DNA of 64,000 bases from an uncultured archaeon. Lineage in GTDB: Archaea > Thermoproteota > Bathyarchaeia > Bathyarchaeales > Bathycorpusculaceae. This document shows positions 16,923 through 26,081 of this stretch, piece after piece (within the stretch, counting starts at the first letter, position 1; each line of letters begins with the position of its first letter). Location: positions 26,515-90,514 of the forward strand of contig CALJDG010000048.1 in the NCBI GenBank assembly GCA_938023865.1. Direction: 5' to 3'. The position numbers and the translations under genes are program-made. The notes below the pieces were generated by a model. It worked only from the letters and a program-made list of their open reading frames with translations. It was not told the origin of the DNA and made no database searches.

Positions 16923-17483
16923 TTGAAATTTAATAGTAAGGACTGGGCTTTAACAGCGGTTTTTGCAGCGCTCTATGCCGTAATTAACATTACACAGACA
17001 ATTATGGGTGGTCCAATAACGTACGGGCCGGTTCAGTTACGTTTGGCTGACTGCCTAATAGCTTTGGCGGCATTGTTCGGTTGGCCTGCGGCTATTGGAG
17101 TTGGAATCGGTTGCTTCAGTAATGTATATTACATGCTTGATCCTGTTGACATTATTATAGGACCTATTGTGAACTTTGCGGCGGCTTTCGTAGTCTTTAA
17201 ATTACGGAGACAGAGACTTTTGGCATGCGCTTCAGGCTCCTTTGTTGTTGGCGTTCCAATTGGTTTATACTTGTACTTCCTCTATGTGCAAGGCAACCCA
17301 GTTATCCAACAGCAGACGCCAAATTTTGGGACGCCACTGCCCTTATGGTCTGCTTTTGTCTTAAGTCTCTTAATCAGCAGTCTGGTGGCTATTGCTGTTA
17401 TAGGGTTTGCTCTACTAAAAACACTATCAAGGCAAGGCGTCGTTGATTCTCTGAAAGCGCATGGACTAAAAGTGCTTGAGTAA
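16923..17483 (+). CDS. queT: QueT-family transporter (ECF substrate-binding subunit for a 7-deazaguanine)
   Basis: A 186-residue integral membrane protein with about five to six helices. The beginning WALTAVFAALYAVINITQTIMGGPITYGPVQLRLADCLIALAALFGWPAAIGVGIGCFSNVYYML is characteristic of QueT/COG4708 proteins, which take up queuosine precursors as S components of energy-coupling factor transporters. In archaea the cargo could feed archaeosine synthesis. It starts at TTG with GGGAGG 7 bases upstream; that Shine-Dalgarno is engaged by the leader structure. No EcfA/EcfT gene is adjacent, but a complete energising module lies at 37.0-39.5 kb. It converges on polB. Confidence 0.85.
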   Translation: MKFNSKDWALTAVFAALYAVINITQTIMGGPITYGPVQLRLADCLIALAALFGWPAAIGVGIGCFSNVYYMLDPVDIIIGPIVNFAAAFVVFKLRRQRLLACASGSFVVGVPIGLYLYFLYVQGNPVIQQQTPNFGTPLPLWSAFVLSLLISSLVAIAVIGFALLKTLSRQGVVDSLKAHGLKVLE

Positions 17484-17498
17484 TAAATGAGCTGCTGA

Positions 17499-20177
17499 TT
17501 ACATGAAGCGCTCCAGTTTCGTTAAGCCTATTATTTCGTCGAAGTCCAAGCCTAATGCGTCTAAAACCTGGTCGAAGGTGGAGTGCAGATACGCTACATA
17601 CTTGTCTACGTCTATCTCGTTTTTTGTTGCTAACTCGACTGGTTTTACGTGGGGATCGTTTACAACTTTTACAAAGCTTATCAGGTCTCCGGCTTTGAGT
17701 TCCATTCCGCTTTCTTTTAGGATTCTTGCAGCTTTCACGTGTTGTGGTGTCGTCTTTGTGTAACGTTCTGGCTCCTCGCCTAACACCACGTTGAAGGCCA
17801 GTTCGTTTAAGCTGTCCCATTCTCGCCTCTTCAGGCGCATGTAGCACTCACGTATTGTCTGGATAATGTCCTTTTTGGCTGCTTCAAAGTCTGCAGGTGA
17901 TTTTACCGTGGCTAGACGTTCTTTCATTTTGTCGAAAGCATTTTTGATGAATATTGGTATGTGACGTTTCTTGCCGGTTAAGCCCTTAACGTCCACGCTT
18001 CCATCTTCTAAAACGCCTAGATAGTTCTTTTTGCGGGAGCTGAAGACTGCGTAACGATAAACCTTGTCCACGTCTAAGCCCATTTTTAACTCGCGTTCAG
18101 TCCACTCTTCAAGTTCGCGTATCTGCTCTTTTGACGGGTTTTTAAGAAAGACGCTGTCCGTGTCTCCGTAAAGCACTTGAATGCCAAGCTCTTCAGCCCT
18201 CTTAATTATTTGGGTTATGGCGTGTCTCCCTATGGCTGCTGTTGCTTCGGCTACTGGTGGACAGTATAAGTCGAAGGTTTCTGCTCCGAAAACGCCGTAG
18301 CTAGCGTTTAAAATGACTTTTAATGCGCCTTGGATGATATTGTACCAGCTTCTAACCTCTGGTGGCAGAGCCTTATCCTTTGATTTTGGCTTATACCATT
18401 GAACTCGCAAGTCTCTAAGCGAGCCTATTAGAAGGCTTTCTAGGGCGCGTTTTTTGCGGCAGACCCAGTGAGGTGTGTCTGGAACAAGGTTTGTTTGGCA
18501 TTCCGTATGCCCGCACAATATGGACTGGTAGCCTAAATTCCAAACTTTTATTATTGAGGGGTAAAGGCTTGGGAAGTCCATGACGGCGACGTAGAAATGG
18601 ACGCCTGGCACTGGTTCGACGACTATGGCACCCTTGTATTTTTTGCCTTTTATTATTGCTTTTGTGGTTGTCTTGCCCTTTAGGGCTAGTATGTCTTCAG
18701 CGTTTGGGATGAGCATGTTTTTTCTGCGGTGTTCCCGGTGCATGAAGTTCCTTATCCAGCGGGAGACGCCTTGTCGGCTCACATCCTCCATTGGCATACT
18801 GCTTATCCTAGACAAAGCAAGAATTAGTTTTAAGACGAGTTCATCTTCGAAGCTTGTGAGTTTGTATGTTATTTCAGCGTCTCTGAGGCAGTATTTCGCG
18901 AGCTCCGTGTAGGTTAATTCGCCTATGCCCTTCTCTAGCATTATCTTGTCTAAGCCTACAAGTGCCCTTCCAACATCGCCTAGGGTTACGTCTCGGTAGC
19001 GGTTGTTGAAGGCGTATATTTGTATGGAGCGGTTGAAGAAGAACTTGTAAAGGTCTATGTGAACGCCATATTTTAGGAGGCAAACACGCTTACCAATCTC
19101 AATTGGAATTTCATCCCTTTTAAAACCATGGTTTTCCGCCCTGTGCGCCAAATATCGCAAGTCGAAATCGTCACCGTTGAATGTTACCACAAATGGATAG
19201 TTCCACAAAACTTCAAAAACAGCCCTTATCAGCCTCTCTTCAGAGTCGAAATATTCAATCTGCACATCTGCCGGTAAACGTTCTGAGCCTTCGCGAACTC
19301 CCTCCCTTTTTAAGAGTAGAACTCGCTTTTGCATGTCTGAACCATATAGGGAGACGCAGACTATTGGGTAGGCTGCCTCACGCGGATCTGGCATCCTTGT
19401 CGGTATGGGCGAATAAACCTCAATGTCCAGGGCGACGTAGCGAAACTTTGGGGCTGGATATTCGAGGAGCATAGCCCACTGTTCAATGTATTGAAGCTCT
19501 TCGGCGTCAGCCTCCTTAAAAGTGCCAACAATTTTCTGAATCATCTTCTCTGCTTCTTCTAGGCGCTTTGGCACGAGATCGCCATTCTTGACTTCGTAAA
19601 CCATGCCGGGCAAAAGTCCATGGTCATAAATGTAGGACTGGTAATATTTTATCTTTGACTCCCAGACTTTGATGGATTCTGCGGATAAGGGAATAGTTGC
19701 AACCTTTGTAAAGTCTTCTGGAATAATATCCCTTATGCAGCCCTTTGGGCGTCCACCAATAGCCAGCGGGTCTTTAGCCACAATCTTTGTCACTTTGACT
19801 GACTTTTCCAAGAGGGGGTCAAATTTTTCCTCAATTTCGAAGTGGTCGAAACCAGGATGCTTCATTAAACGGTCGATTTTTTCAAGATCATATGGTGAGA
19901 GGTTCGTGTAGCAATAGGGCTTGTGCCCAGTGTTATCATACCAGAAGTAGATTCGCCCAGAAACCGGCTCGTAAAGCTTGATTAGGACTTTTCCAGCTTT
20001 GCCATCATAAGTAGCTGAAACAAAATATGAAGGTGGAAGATTTTCCAGCACTGCTGGCGGGAAACCCTGCTGTTTTCGCTCTTTTTCTAAGGATTCCGTG
20101 AAGGGTGGGGCTTCCGCTTTTGGTTCTTGGGTCTTAGTCACTGATATTGAAAACTCGTCTAAGCGCCTTTGAGCCAT
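17499..20177 (-). CDS. polB: Family B DNA polymerase
   Basis: Replicative or repair DNA polymerase with 3'-5' proofreading. The 892 residues show an N-terminal domain with ISVTKT and a uracil-pocket-type region, exonuclease motif I (ALDIEVYSP, Asp251/Glu253), motif II (TFNGDDFDLRYLAHRA), motif III (YCLRDAEITYKL), polymerase motif A (DFPSLYPSIIKVWNLGY), motif B (KVILNASYGVFGAETF) and motif C (YGDTDSVF, near 670), then KKNYLGV. All catalytic acids are present, so both activities should be intact. The C terminus is LTKLERFM, with no PIP box of the usual Q-x2-hydrophobic-x2-FF form. It starts at ATG and converges on queT. Confidence 0.97.
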   Translation of the reverse strand: MAQRRLDEFSISVTKTQEPKAEAPPFTESLEKERKQQGFPPAVLENLPPSYFVSATYDGKAGKVLIKLYEPVSGRIYFWYDNTGHKPYCYTNLSPYDLEKIDRLMKHPGFDHFEIEEKFDPLLEKSVKVTKIVAKDPLAIGGRPKGCIRDIIPEDFTKVATIPLSAESIKVWESKIKYYQSYIYDHGLLPGMVYEVKNGDLVPKRLEEAEKMIQKIVGTFKEADAEELQYIEQWAMLLEYPAPKFRYVALDIEVYSPIPTRMPDPREAAYPIVCVSLYGSDMQKRVLLLKREGVREGSERLPADVQIEYFDSEERLIRAVFEVLWNYPFVVTFNGDDFDLRYLAHRAENHGFKRDEIPIEIGKRVCLLKYGVHIDLYKFFFNRSIQIYAFNNRYRDVTLGDVGRALVGLDKIMLEKGIGELTYTELAKYCLRDAEITYKLTSFEDELVLKLILALSRISSMPMEDVSRQGVSRWIRNFMHREHRRKNMLIPNAEDILALKGKTTTKAIIKGKKYKGAIVVEPVPGVHFYVAVMDFPSLYPSIIKVWNLGYQSILCGHTECQTNLVPDTPHWVCRKKRALESLLIGSLRDLRVQWYKPKSKDKALPPEVRSWYNIIQGALKVILNASYGVFGAETFDLYCPPVAEATAAIGRHAITQIIKRAEELGIQVLYGDTDSVFLKNPSKEQIRELEEWTERELKMGLDVDKVYRYAVFSSRKKNYLGVLEDGSVDVKGLTGKKRHIPIFIKNAFDKMKERLATVKSPADFEAAKKDIIQTIRECYMRLKRREWDSLNELAFNVVLGEEPERYTKTTPQHVKAARILKESGMELKAGDLISFVKVVNDPHVKPVELATKNEIDVDKYVAYLHSTFDQVLDALGLDFDEIIGLTKLERFM

Positions 20178-20236
20178 AACCGCTCTTAACCTAACCTAAA
20201 TATCACCCAACAGACTAAAAACCTTACTTGCCCCCT

Positions 20237-21477
20237 TCAGCAGTGTATATCGTGCTCTTCGCTTTTGACCTTCGTAATGAATTGCTTCAGCGTCATCATA
20301 CCTATGTTCCCAAAACCATGTCTTCTGACAGAAACCTTTTTGGCTTTTAATTCACGTTTACCGAGGATTATCATATAAGGGATTTTCTGAACTTCAGCTT
20401 CCCTAATCTTATAATTAATTGTTGACTGACTTTCGTCAATTTCTGACCTAACTCCATTTGACTCAAGTTTTCATGGATTTTCTTAGCGTATGACAAGTAT
20501 CTGCCTCCCACGGGTAATATTTGCACCTGCACTGGTGAAAGCCAAAGCGGAAGATTGCCCTTAAAATGTTCGAGAAGTAGGGCGAAGAATCTTTCTATTG
20601 TCCCGAGGAGGGCTCTATGAATCATGATTGTCCAGTGTTCCTTTCCATCTGGACCCACATATGTTACATTGAAGCGTTTTGGAAGGTTAAAGTCAAACTG
20701 GATTGTTGAGCATTGCCACTTTCTTCCAGAGGCATCCTCTATGTAAAGGTCGATTTTCGGACCGTAGAATACGGCTTCTCCGGGCATCTCCTTGCACTTT
20801 AGTCCTTTCTTTTTTAGGGCTTTTGCCAATGCTTTTTGAGCTTGGCTCCATTCTTCATCAGAACCCATGTATCTTTCTGGCTGGCTTTCATCTCTGGTTG
20901 ATAGAAACACCTCATATTTGTGGAAGCTGAAACATTTGAGGATGCGCTCTGTAAAGTCCAAGAGTTTTAGGATTTCGTCTTCCATTTGTTCTGGTGTGCA
21001 GAAGATATGGGCGTCGTCTTGTGTTAACCCTCTAACCCGTAATAGTCCGTGCAGTGCGCCGGAGTGTTCATATCTGTAGACGGTTCCCCATTCTGCGTAT
21101 CTTATTGGCAGTTCTTTGTAGCTTCTGGGTTTTGCCTTGTATATTTGTATGTGGAAGGGGCAGTTCATAGGTTTAACAACGTAAAGTTCACCGTCCTTCT
21201 CGAAAGTGTACATGTTTTCCCTATAATAATCCAAGTGTCCGGAAATTTTCCAAGGTTCTCCTCTTGCAATGTGTGGAGTACAGACGAGCTCGTAGCCGCC
21301 TTTAATGTGTTCTTCCTCCCAGAAGTTTCTGATTATCCTTCGAACAGTTGTGCCTCTCGGGTGCCAAAGCACTAGACCTACACCAACATCTTCGTTTATA
21401 GAGAACATATCCAAGCGTTGGCCGAGAACTCTATGGTCTATGTCCAAATGCTCTTTTGTTTGCGCTTTGTTTTCCAA
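20237..21477 (-). CDS. thrS: Threonyl-tRNA synthetase, catalytic form, with a one-base frameshift near the 3' end
   Basis: Class II synthetase charging tRNA-Thr. From the TTG at 21477: LGQRLDMFSINEDVGVGLVLWHPRG (motif 1), CPFHIQIYK with the zinc cysteine, RYEHSGALHGLLRVRGLTQDDAHIFC (motif 2), and STIQFDFNLP, VMIHRALLGTIERF-like motif 3 (TIMIHRALLGTIERFFALLLEHF). The anticodon-binding domain continues only if one base is restored in the T4 run at 20468-20471: then it reads KLESNGVRSEIDESQSTINYKIREAEVQKIPYM and ends in IHC with TGA at 20237. Without repair the frame stops at 20371. No N-terminal TGS or editing domain is present, as in crenarchaeal ThrRS-cat. A stop codon lies about 17 codons ahead of the TTG. 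Confidence 0.9.
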
Positions 21478-21659
21478 AATTTCAGCGGGGCTTTTAGGGG
21501 CTGGATTTTCGCTTACAAAACGTTTAGACTTGTGTTTCTAAATACCCCATTTCAACCACAAAGTCAACAAGTGCCGCGGTTCTATTTATCCTTTGTTCTG
21601 CTGGAAAATGTGCGCATTACCGTTTCATGGAAACTTTTAATCCTTAAAGCGCTTTTCTA

Positions 21660-23036
21660 TTGCTGTTTAGCCGAGTGAAGGGAATGCTTAGAGAGGCTTG
21701 GTCTCTGGCCATTGAAGCCTTAAGTTGGATGGAGAAAGCGCAAATAAGCGAGCGTCTAGCCATAGCCAGAACAGCAAAACAACTGGAAATAAGCGATATT
21801 GACGCTTTACGCTTTGCCCACGGTCTCGTTTGTGAAACTGTTCGGCGTCGCAATCTTATAGACCGCTTTATAAACGAGGTTTTGAAACCCAAATCCATAA
21901 ATGAGTTTACATTGGGCGTCCAGTCTTTTTTGAGGCTTTATGTCTACCAGATGAGGGTTGCCAAAAACTGGGGGAAACTTGACGTTGAAGAGGCGAAAAA
22001 TATTGTACAACTTGCCCGTTCAATTTTGGGTTGGAGAACTCTTCACAGCGTTGAACCCTTTCTAGGATTGCTTTTAACAGAAAGCCCGAACGCCATTCTA
22101 AAAAGCGTTAGTGACGAGGAAAGAATTGGACTTTTAACTTTCCATCCAACATGGTTTGTGCGGTACTGCTTCAAACTTTTTGGAAGGAAAGAAGCCATAA
22201 ACATGTTTGAGGCAAACCTAAAGGCGCCTCCAACCTATATAAGGTTTAACACATTGAAAGGGGATGAAAATGAAATTTTGGCAAGGCTAGCTGAAGAAAA
22301 GGTAAGAGTTAAAAAAATTGAGGGGTTACGCTATGCTTACAAGGTTTTGGGCACAAAAACCCCACTGACAAGAACAAAAAGCTTCAGCGAAGGCTTATTT
22401 TACATTCAGGACAAGGCTAGCTGTTATGCAGCTGAAGTGGCAAACCCACAGCCGGGAACTGTGCTTTTAGACGTTTGTGCTGCTCCAGGTGCCAAAACCA
22501 CCTATTTGGCTCAACTTATGCAAAACTGCGGCGCAATTTATTCGGTAGACTTTTCGAGACGTAGGCTGGGTGTGTGGAAAAGTGAGGTTGCAAGGATGGG
22601 TGTGGAAATTGCCGAGCCAATAATTGCTGATGCGTGCAATCCGCTGCCGGTCTCCATCGAGGCGGACTTGGTGATTCTAGACCCACCATGCACAAGCACC
22701 GGAGCCTTCGCAAAGCTTCCATCAGCCAAATGGAGGCTTACACAACGCTCAGTTGAAAAGATGGCTGAAATCCAGTGGCAAATGCTAGAAAACTGCGCAG
22801 AAAAAGTCAAGCCAGGAGGCACACTAATCTATTCCACATGCAGTATAACAATCGAAGAAAACGAAATGCTCATAGAACGATTCTTAAAATGGCATCCAGA
22901 GTTCTCGCTGACTGAAATAACCCCAAAAATTGGGCTTCCGGGACTTAGGAACATGGAAAAATGCCAGAGGCTTTACCCCCACATCCACGATTGCAATGGC
23001 TTTTTCATCGTAAAGCTGTTAAGGAGCAAACCATAA
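21660..23036 (+). CDS. RNA m5C methyltransferase (NOL1/NOP2/Sun family) with NusB-like N-terminal domain
   Basis: SAM-dependent cytosine-5 methyltransferase for rRNA or tRNA, related to RsmB and Nop2. The first 150 or so residues are a helical NusB-like RNA-binding domain (VRRRNLIDRFINEVLKPKSINEFTLGVQSFLRLYVYQ). The catalytic domain carries the SAM loop LDVCAAPGAKTTYLAQLM, the release/catalytic cysteine in DPPCTSTGAFAKLP near 342, and the motif VI cysteine in YSTCSITIEENE. Both cysteines needed for catalysis and product release are present. Starts at TTG 21660; GTG 21675 and ATG 21684 are alternatives. It diverges from thrS. Confidence 0.93.
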   Translation: MLFSRVKGMLREAWSLAIEALSWMEKAQISERLAIARTAKQLEISDIDALRFAHGLVCETVRRRNLIDRFINEVLKPKSINEFTLGVQSFLRLYVYQMRVAKNWGKLDVEEAKNIVQLARSILGWRTLHSVEPFLGLLLTESPNAILKSVSDEERIGLLTFHPTWFVRYCFKLFGRKEAINMFEANLKAPPTYIRFNTLKGDENEILARLAEEKVRVKKIEGLRYAYKVLGTKTPLTRTKSFSEGLFYIQDKASCYAAEVANPQPGTVLLDVCAAPGAKTTYLAQLMQNCGAIYSVDFSRRRLGVWKSEVARMGVEIAEPIIADACNPLPVSIEADLVILDPPCTSTGAFAKLPSAKWRLTQRSVEKMAEIQWQMLENCAEKVKPGGTLIYSTCSITIEENEMLIERFLKWHPEFSLTEITPKIGLPGLRNMEKCQRLYPHIHDCNGFFIVKLLRSKP

Positions 23037-23075
23037 CGAAACTTTAAAGAGGTAGCATAATTTGAAAGATGTAGA

Positions 23076-23345
23076 TTGATTGGGAGAATTGTAAAGGTTG
23101 AGGGTGAATGCTCAGCGGGACATCACGTTGGAGAAGGGTTCGATTTAACACTTTACTCTGAAGAAGCAAGCAAAAGCCTTAGAGCTCCCAACATTTGCAG
23201 TTTCTTCTATGACTCCATTTTCCCGTATCTGATGACCTTGCAATTTGGCGGAGCCTTCCCATGGGAAGAAAACAAAGACACCTTCACTTCAGGCTGTCCA
23301 GACCGACAAAAAGTTACAATAGAAATTAAAAGAGTTAAGAAGTGA
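23076..23345 (+). CDS. Small TIGR04076-type protein
   Basis: An 89-residue protein resembling the TIGR04076 family of unknown function: GRIVKVEGECSAGHHVGEGFDL, then NICSFFYDSIFPYLMTLQFGGAFPW, then CPDRQKVTIEIKRVKK. Conserved cysteines (ECSAGH, NIC, GCPD) could bind metal or iron-sulfur; this is inference. It follows the methyltransferase by 39 bases on the same strand and converges on the agmatinase gene. Confidence 0.8.
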   Translation: MIGRIVKVEGECSAGHHVGEGFDLTLYSEEASKSLRAPNICSFFYDSIFPYLMTLQFGGAFPWEENKDTFTSGCPDRQKVTIEIKRVKK

Positions 23346-23354
23346 AAAGGAGTT

Positions 23355-24254
23355 TTACCCTCTTCTCGCTTTTTCTATACCACATAGCACCTCAAAAACC
23401 ACTTTGGCAGCCTGTGCAGCCGACACTCCACCATCATAGTTTGGCGCAATTTCGACCACATCAAAACCAATAACGCGTTTATCACAAACATCGCATAAAA
23501 TGTCTAGCAAAGTGTAGCTTTCAAGACCGTCGGGTTCTGGATTTTGCACTGCTGGAGCATAAGCTGGATCCAGAACATCCATATCCAGAGACACATAAAC
23601 ACTTTTCACATCGGCTAGTTTCCGCTTCAAAACCCTCAGCGTCTGCTCCAACCCTTCTCTCCTAATTTGCTGGGCTGTTATGAACTCAATTCCAGCCTTA
23701 TTAGCATAGTCAAGCTCCTCTCTGCAGACAGCCCTTGTGCCAACTTCCAAGATTTTAGCTGGTTTTAGCTGCTCATTTAGTCTCCGCATAAAGGTTGTGT
23801 GGGAAACCTTCAAGCCCATAAACTCGTCCCTCAAATCAAGATGGGCATCAAAACTCAAAACAGCCGTCTTGGAAGCTTTGCTGCCAAAACCTTTTAAAAT
23901 GCCAAGCGTGACCGTGTGCTCCCCACCAATAGTAACTGGCGTTTTCCCAGCCTCAAAGATTTCGCCAACAACCCCAGCAAGTCTTTCAAGGGTCTGCTCC
24001 GTGTCTGCGGAAACATGCAAATCGCCTAAATCATGAATAAGCAATTCTTCAATATCTATGCCGCTGCGAAAACTGTAGGTTTCAATGTTTAGGGAAGCCT
24101 CCCTTATAGCGTTGGGACCAAATCTAGCCCCCGTCCTATATGTACTGGTCACATCAAAAGGCACGCCTAAAACCACGTAGTCGGCTTCGTCGAAGGTTTT
24201 TTGAAAACCGCTGAAAATTGTGGAGTGCGAAATATACAAATTGCGGTAGCCCAC
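23355..24254 (-). CDS. speB: Agmatinase (arginase/ureohydrolase family)
   Basis: Hydrolyses agmatine to putrescine and urea with a two-manganese site. The metal ligands are visible in GGEHTVTLGIL, SFDAHLDLRDEF and YVSLDMDVLDPAYAPAVQNPEPDGL; GFDVVEIAPNYDGGVSAAQAAKV follows near the C terminus. The 299 residues match the family. It starts at GTG. In archaea the product feeds polyamine synthesis and, through agmatine, tRNA-Ile2 agmatidine formation competes for the same substrate. No arginine decarboxylase is nearby. Confidence 0.94.
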   Translation of the reverse strand: MGYRNLYISHSTIFSGFQKTFDEADYVVLGVPFDVTSTYRTGARFGPNAIREASLNIETYSFRSGIDIEELLIHDLGDLHVSADTEQTLERLAGVVGEIFEAGKTPVTIGGEHTVTLGILKGFGSKASKTAVLSFDAHLDLRDEFMGLKVSHTTFMRRLNEQLKPAKILEVGTRAVCREELDYANKAGIEFITAQQIRREGLEQTLRVLKRKLADVKSVYVSLDMDVLDPAYAPAVQNPEPDGLESYTLLDILCDVCDKRVIGFDVVEIAPNYDGGVSAAQAAKVVFEVLCGIEKARRG

Positions 24255-24293
24255 CCTTTAATCCTTCCAGCTAGATAGATAACTTAAAACAGT

Positions 24294-24373
24294 TACCCTC
24301 GAAGTTTTAAACTCTTTTGCTTTATTATTCCTCATAAAAAGGTTTAAAACGAAAATATCTCAATTCGAGGGTA
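24294..24373. repeat. Inverted repeat in the speB divergent gap
   Basis: TACCCTCGAA at 24294-24303 is repeated in perfect inverted form as TTCGAGGGTA at 24364-24373. Each arm is accompanied by a GTTTTAAAC/GTTTAAAAC block (24305-24313 and about 24342-24350). The pair lies upstream of speB and of the small membrane-protein gene, which diverge here. It looks like paired operator half-sites overlapping promoter elements, or a cruciform; no regulator is identified. Confidence 0.5.
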
Positions 24374-24465
24374 TACTTAGACTAAAATGCCTCATCAAAG
24401 CATATGATTTATTAACTATGTGTGTTTCAATTTAATGCATTAATTTAGATAGCAGGGCGACAGAC

Positions 24466-24825
24466 ATGGGATTCAAGTCGAGGCTTAAAAATGAGAATAT
24501 GGGTTTGTATTTAACCTCAATTTTTTACGCTGCTGCGGGCATCATCTGCTTTATTGTGTTAGCCGCAATAGATCTAGAGCTGGTTCATATAGGCCTGATT
24601 GGCATAATAAGTTTAGCCACAGCTTACGGTTTGATAAGGCGTAGGCGCTGGGCCCTCTGGAGCGTTTTCGTCCTCTTCTTTACGAATACGACTTTTGCTG
24701 TTTCCATGCTCTACTACACAGTGGGTGGTGACATTCTTATCGATGCAGCCATGATTTTATACTTGGTTCTAACATGGATTGCGACAATTTTTCTGGCTGC
24801 TAGAAGGAAGAAGCTCGAATTTTAA
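24466..24825 (+). CDS. Small four-helix membrane protein of unknown function
   Basis: 119 residues with membrane helices at about 14-32 (LTSIFYAAAGIICFIVLAAI), 39-56 (HIGLIGIISLATAYGLI), 62-85 and 93-113 (ALWSVFVLFFTNTTFAVSMLYY; IDAAMILYLVLTWIATIFLAA). Basic residues flank the helices (IRRRRWALW, AARRKKLEF). No family was recognised. The gene overlaps the 3' end of the convergent moeA by 4 bases. The long AT-rich region upstream supplies its promoter. Confidence 0.72.
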   Translation: MGFKSRLKNENMGLYLTSIFYAAAGIICFIVLAAIDLELVHIGLIGIISLATAYGLIRRRRWALWSVFVLFFTNTTFAVSMLYYTVGGDILIDAAMILYLVLTWIATIFLAARRKKLEF

Positions 24826-26081
24826 ACATTAATATTCCTTAAGCTTCTTAAAAGGTGAACTGTGACCTCCTCCTCTGCATCCACAAACTGCTGGTTTTTG
24901 GGGATTTCTATGAATCCGTCAGCCCTTAATAGGGTTGTTATGGCTCCAGAAAGCCCAGTTGGAACAGGTTCCGCTACGAACCGTTGTCTTTCGTCTCTTT
25001 TTAGTTTCACCATAATAAATGTACGTCTCCCCCTTGCTGAAAACATCCGTGTTGACGAAAAGGCCTTAAGAGTGGCAGTCTCCACCGTTTGTTTTCCAGC
25101 CATTCGTTTTATTATTGGGCGCACAAGCAAGTAAAATATTAACAGCGCAGAAGTTGGGTGTCCGGGAAGAGCGAAAACAGGCTTGCCATCCAAAACAGCA
25201 ACCGTTGTTGGCTTTCCCGGTTTGGTAGCTATTCCGCAAACAATCACGCCTGGTTTTCCAAGAAGGCTGAGCGTTTGGGGAATGACATCTTTCGGTCCTA
25301 CAGAGACTCCGCCCGAAGTCACAACAACGTCTGCCAACGTTAAAGCTCTTTTTAATGCATTTTCAATTTCATTCGGGTCGTCTGGGAAAACTCCCAGATA
25401 AACTGGTTTTCCGCCGCTTTCCACGACGGCTGCACTTAGGCTGTAAGCGTTAATATCATAAACTTTACCGGGAGCTAGTGATTTCCCTGGCTCTGTCACT
25501 TCCTCGCCTGTGGATAAAACTGCCACCCGCGGAATTTTGTAAACCTTGACTTTTGAAAATCCAACCGCTGCGATGGCTCCAATTTCTCTAGCACCTAAAA
25601 GCTGTCCTCGCTTGGCAACCATTCCGCCCCTTTTTATGTCTGCTCCAGCCTTCATAACGTTTTCATCTTTTGCCACTGCTGCATAAACGTAGACTTCGCC
25701 GTTTTTTCGCTCAGTTTTTTCAGCTATGATAACGGCGTCTGCGCCTTCCGGAATTGGCGCGCCAGTCATTATTTCTGCTGCTGTTCCACGTTCCACTTTC
25801 ACTTTTGGCATTTCACCGACGTTAACCGTTCCGCAAAGCATCAGCTTTACCGGTCTATTCTCATCTGCGCCAAAGGTGTCTCCCGCTTTAACGGCATAGC
25901 CATCCACTGTTGAGCGGCTGAAAGGTGGAATATCCAATGGGGCTATAATGTTTTCCGCTAGGACTCGATTGCAAGCCTCCAAAAGGGGGACTTCTTCTAC
26001 ACCCAGTGGTTTAGCCTTAAAATGCTTTTCTATAGCTCTTTTCGCGTCCTCAAAAGTGAAAAGTCTTCTAAACATTTTCAT
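24822..26081 (-). CDS. moeA: Molybdopterin molybdenumtransferase MoeA, copy 1
   Basis: Inserts molybdate or tungstate into adenylylated molybdopterin. The 419 residues from ATG 26081 show FSRSTVDGYAVKAGDTFGA, MTGAPIPEGADAVIIAE, VAVLSTGEEVTEPGK, TSGGVSVGPKDVI and ALPGHPTSALLIFYLLVRPI, all MoeA hallmarks, plus the C-terminal MoeA_C domain. The start is decided by a perfect GGAGG at 26088-26092, 6 bases ahead; an in-frame ATG at 26129 would lengthen it without a binding site. Its first bases overlap the 3' end of the second moeA by 14 bases, so the two are coupled. Confidence 0.94.
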   Translation of the reverse strand: MKMFRRLFTFEDAKRAIEKHFKAKPLGVEEVPLLEACNRVLAENIIAPLDIPPFSRSTVDGYAVKAGDTFGADENRPVKLMLCGTVNVGEMPKVKVERGTAAEIMTGAPIPEGADAVIIAEKTERKNGEVYVYAAVAKDENVMKAGADIKRGGMVAKRGQLLGAREIGAIAAVGFSKVKVYKIPRVAVLSTGEEVTEPGKSLAPGKVYDINAYSLSAAVVESGGKPVYLGVFPDDPNEIENALKRALTLADVVVTSGGVSVGPKDVIPQTLSLLGKPGVIVCGIATKPGKPTTVAVLDGKPVFALPGHPTSALLIFYLLVRPIIKRMAGKQTVETATLKAFSSTRMFSARGRRTFIMVKLKRDERQRFVAEPVPTGLSGAITTLLRADGFIEIPKNQQFVDAEEEVTVHLLRSLRNINV

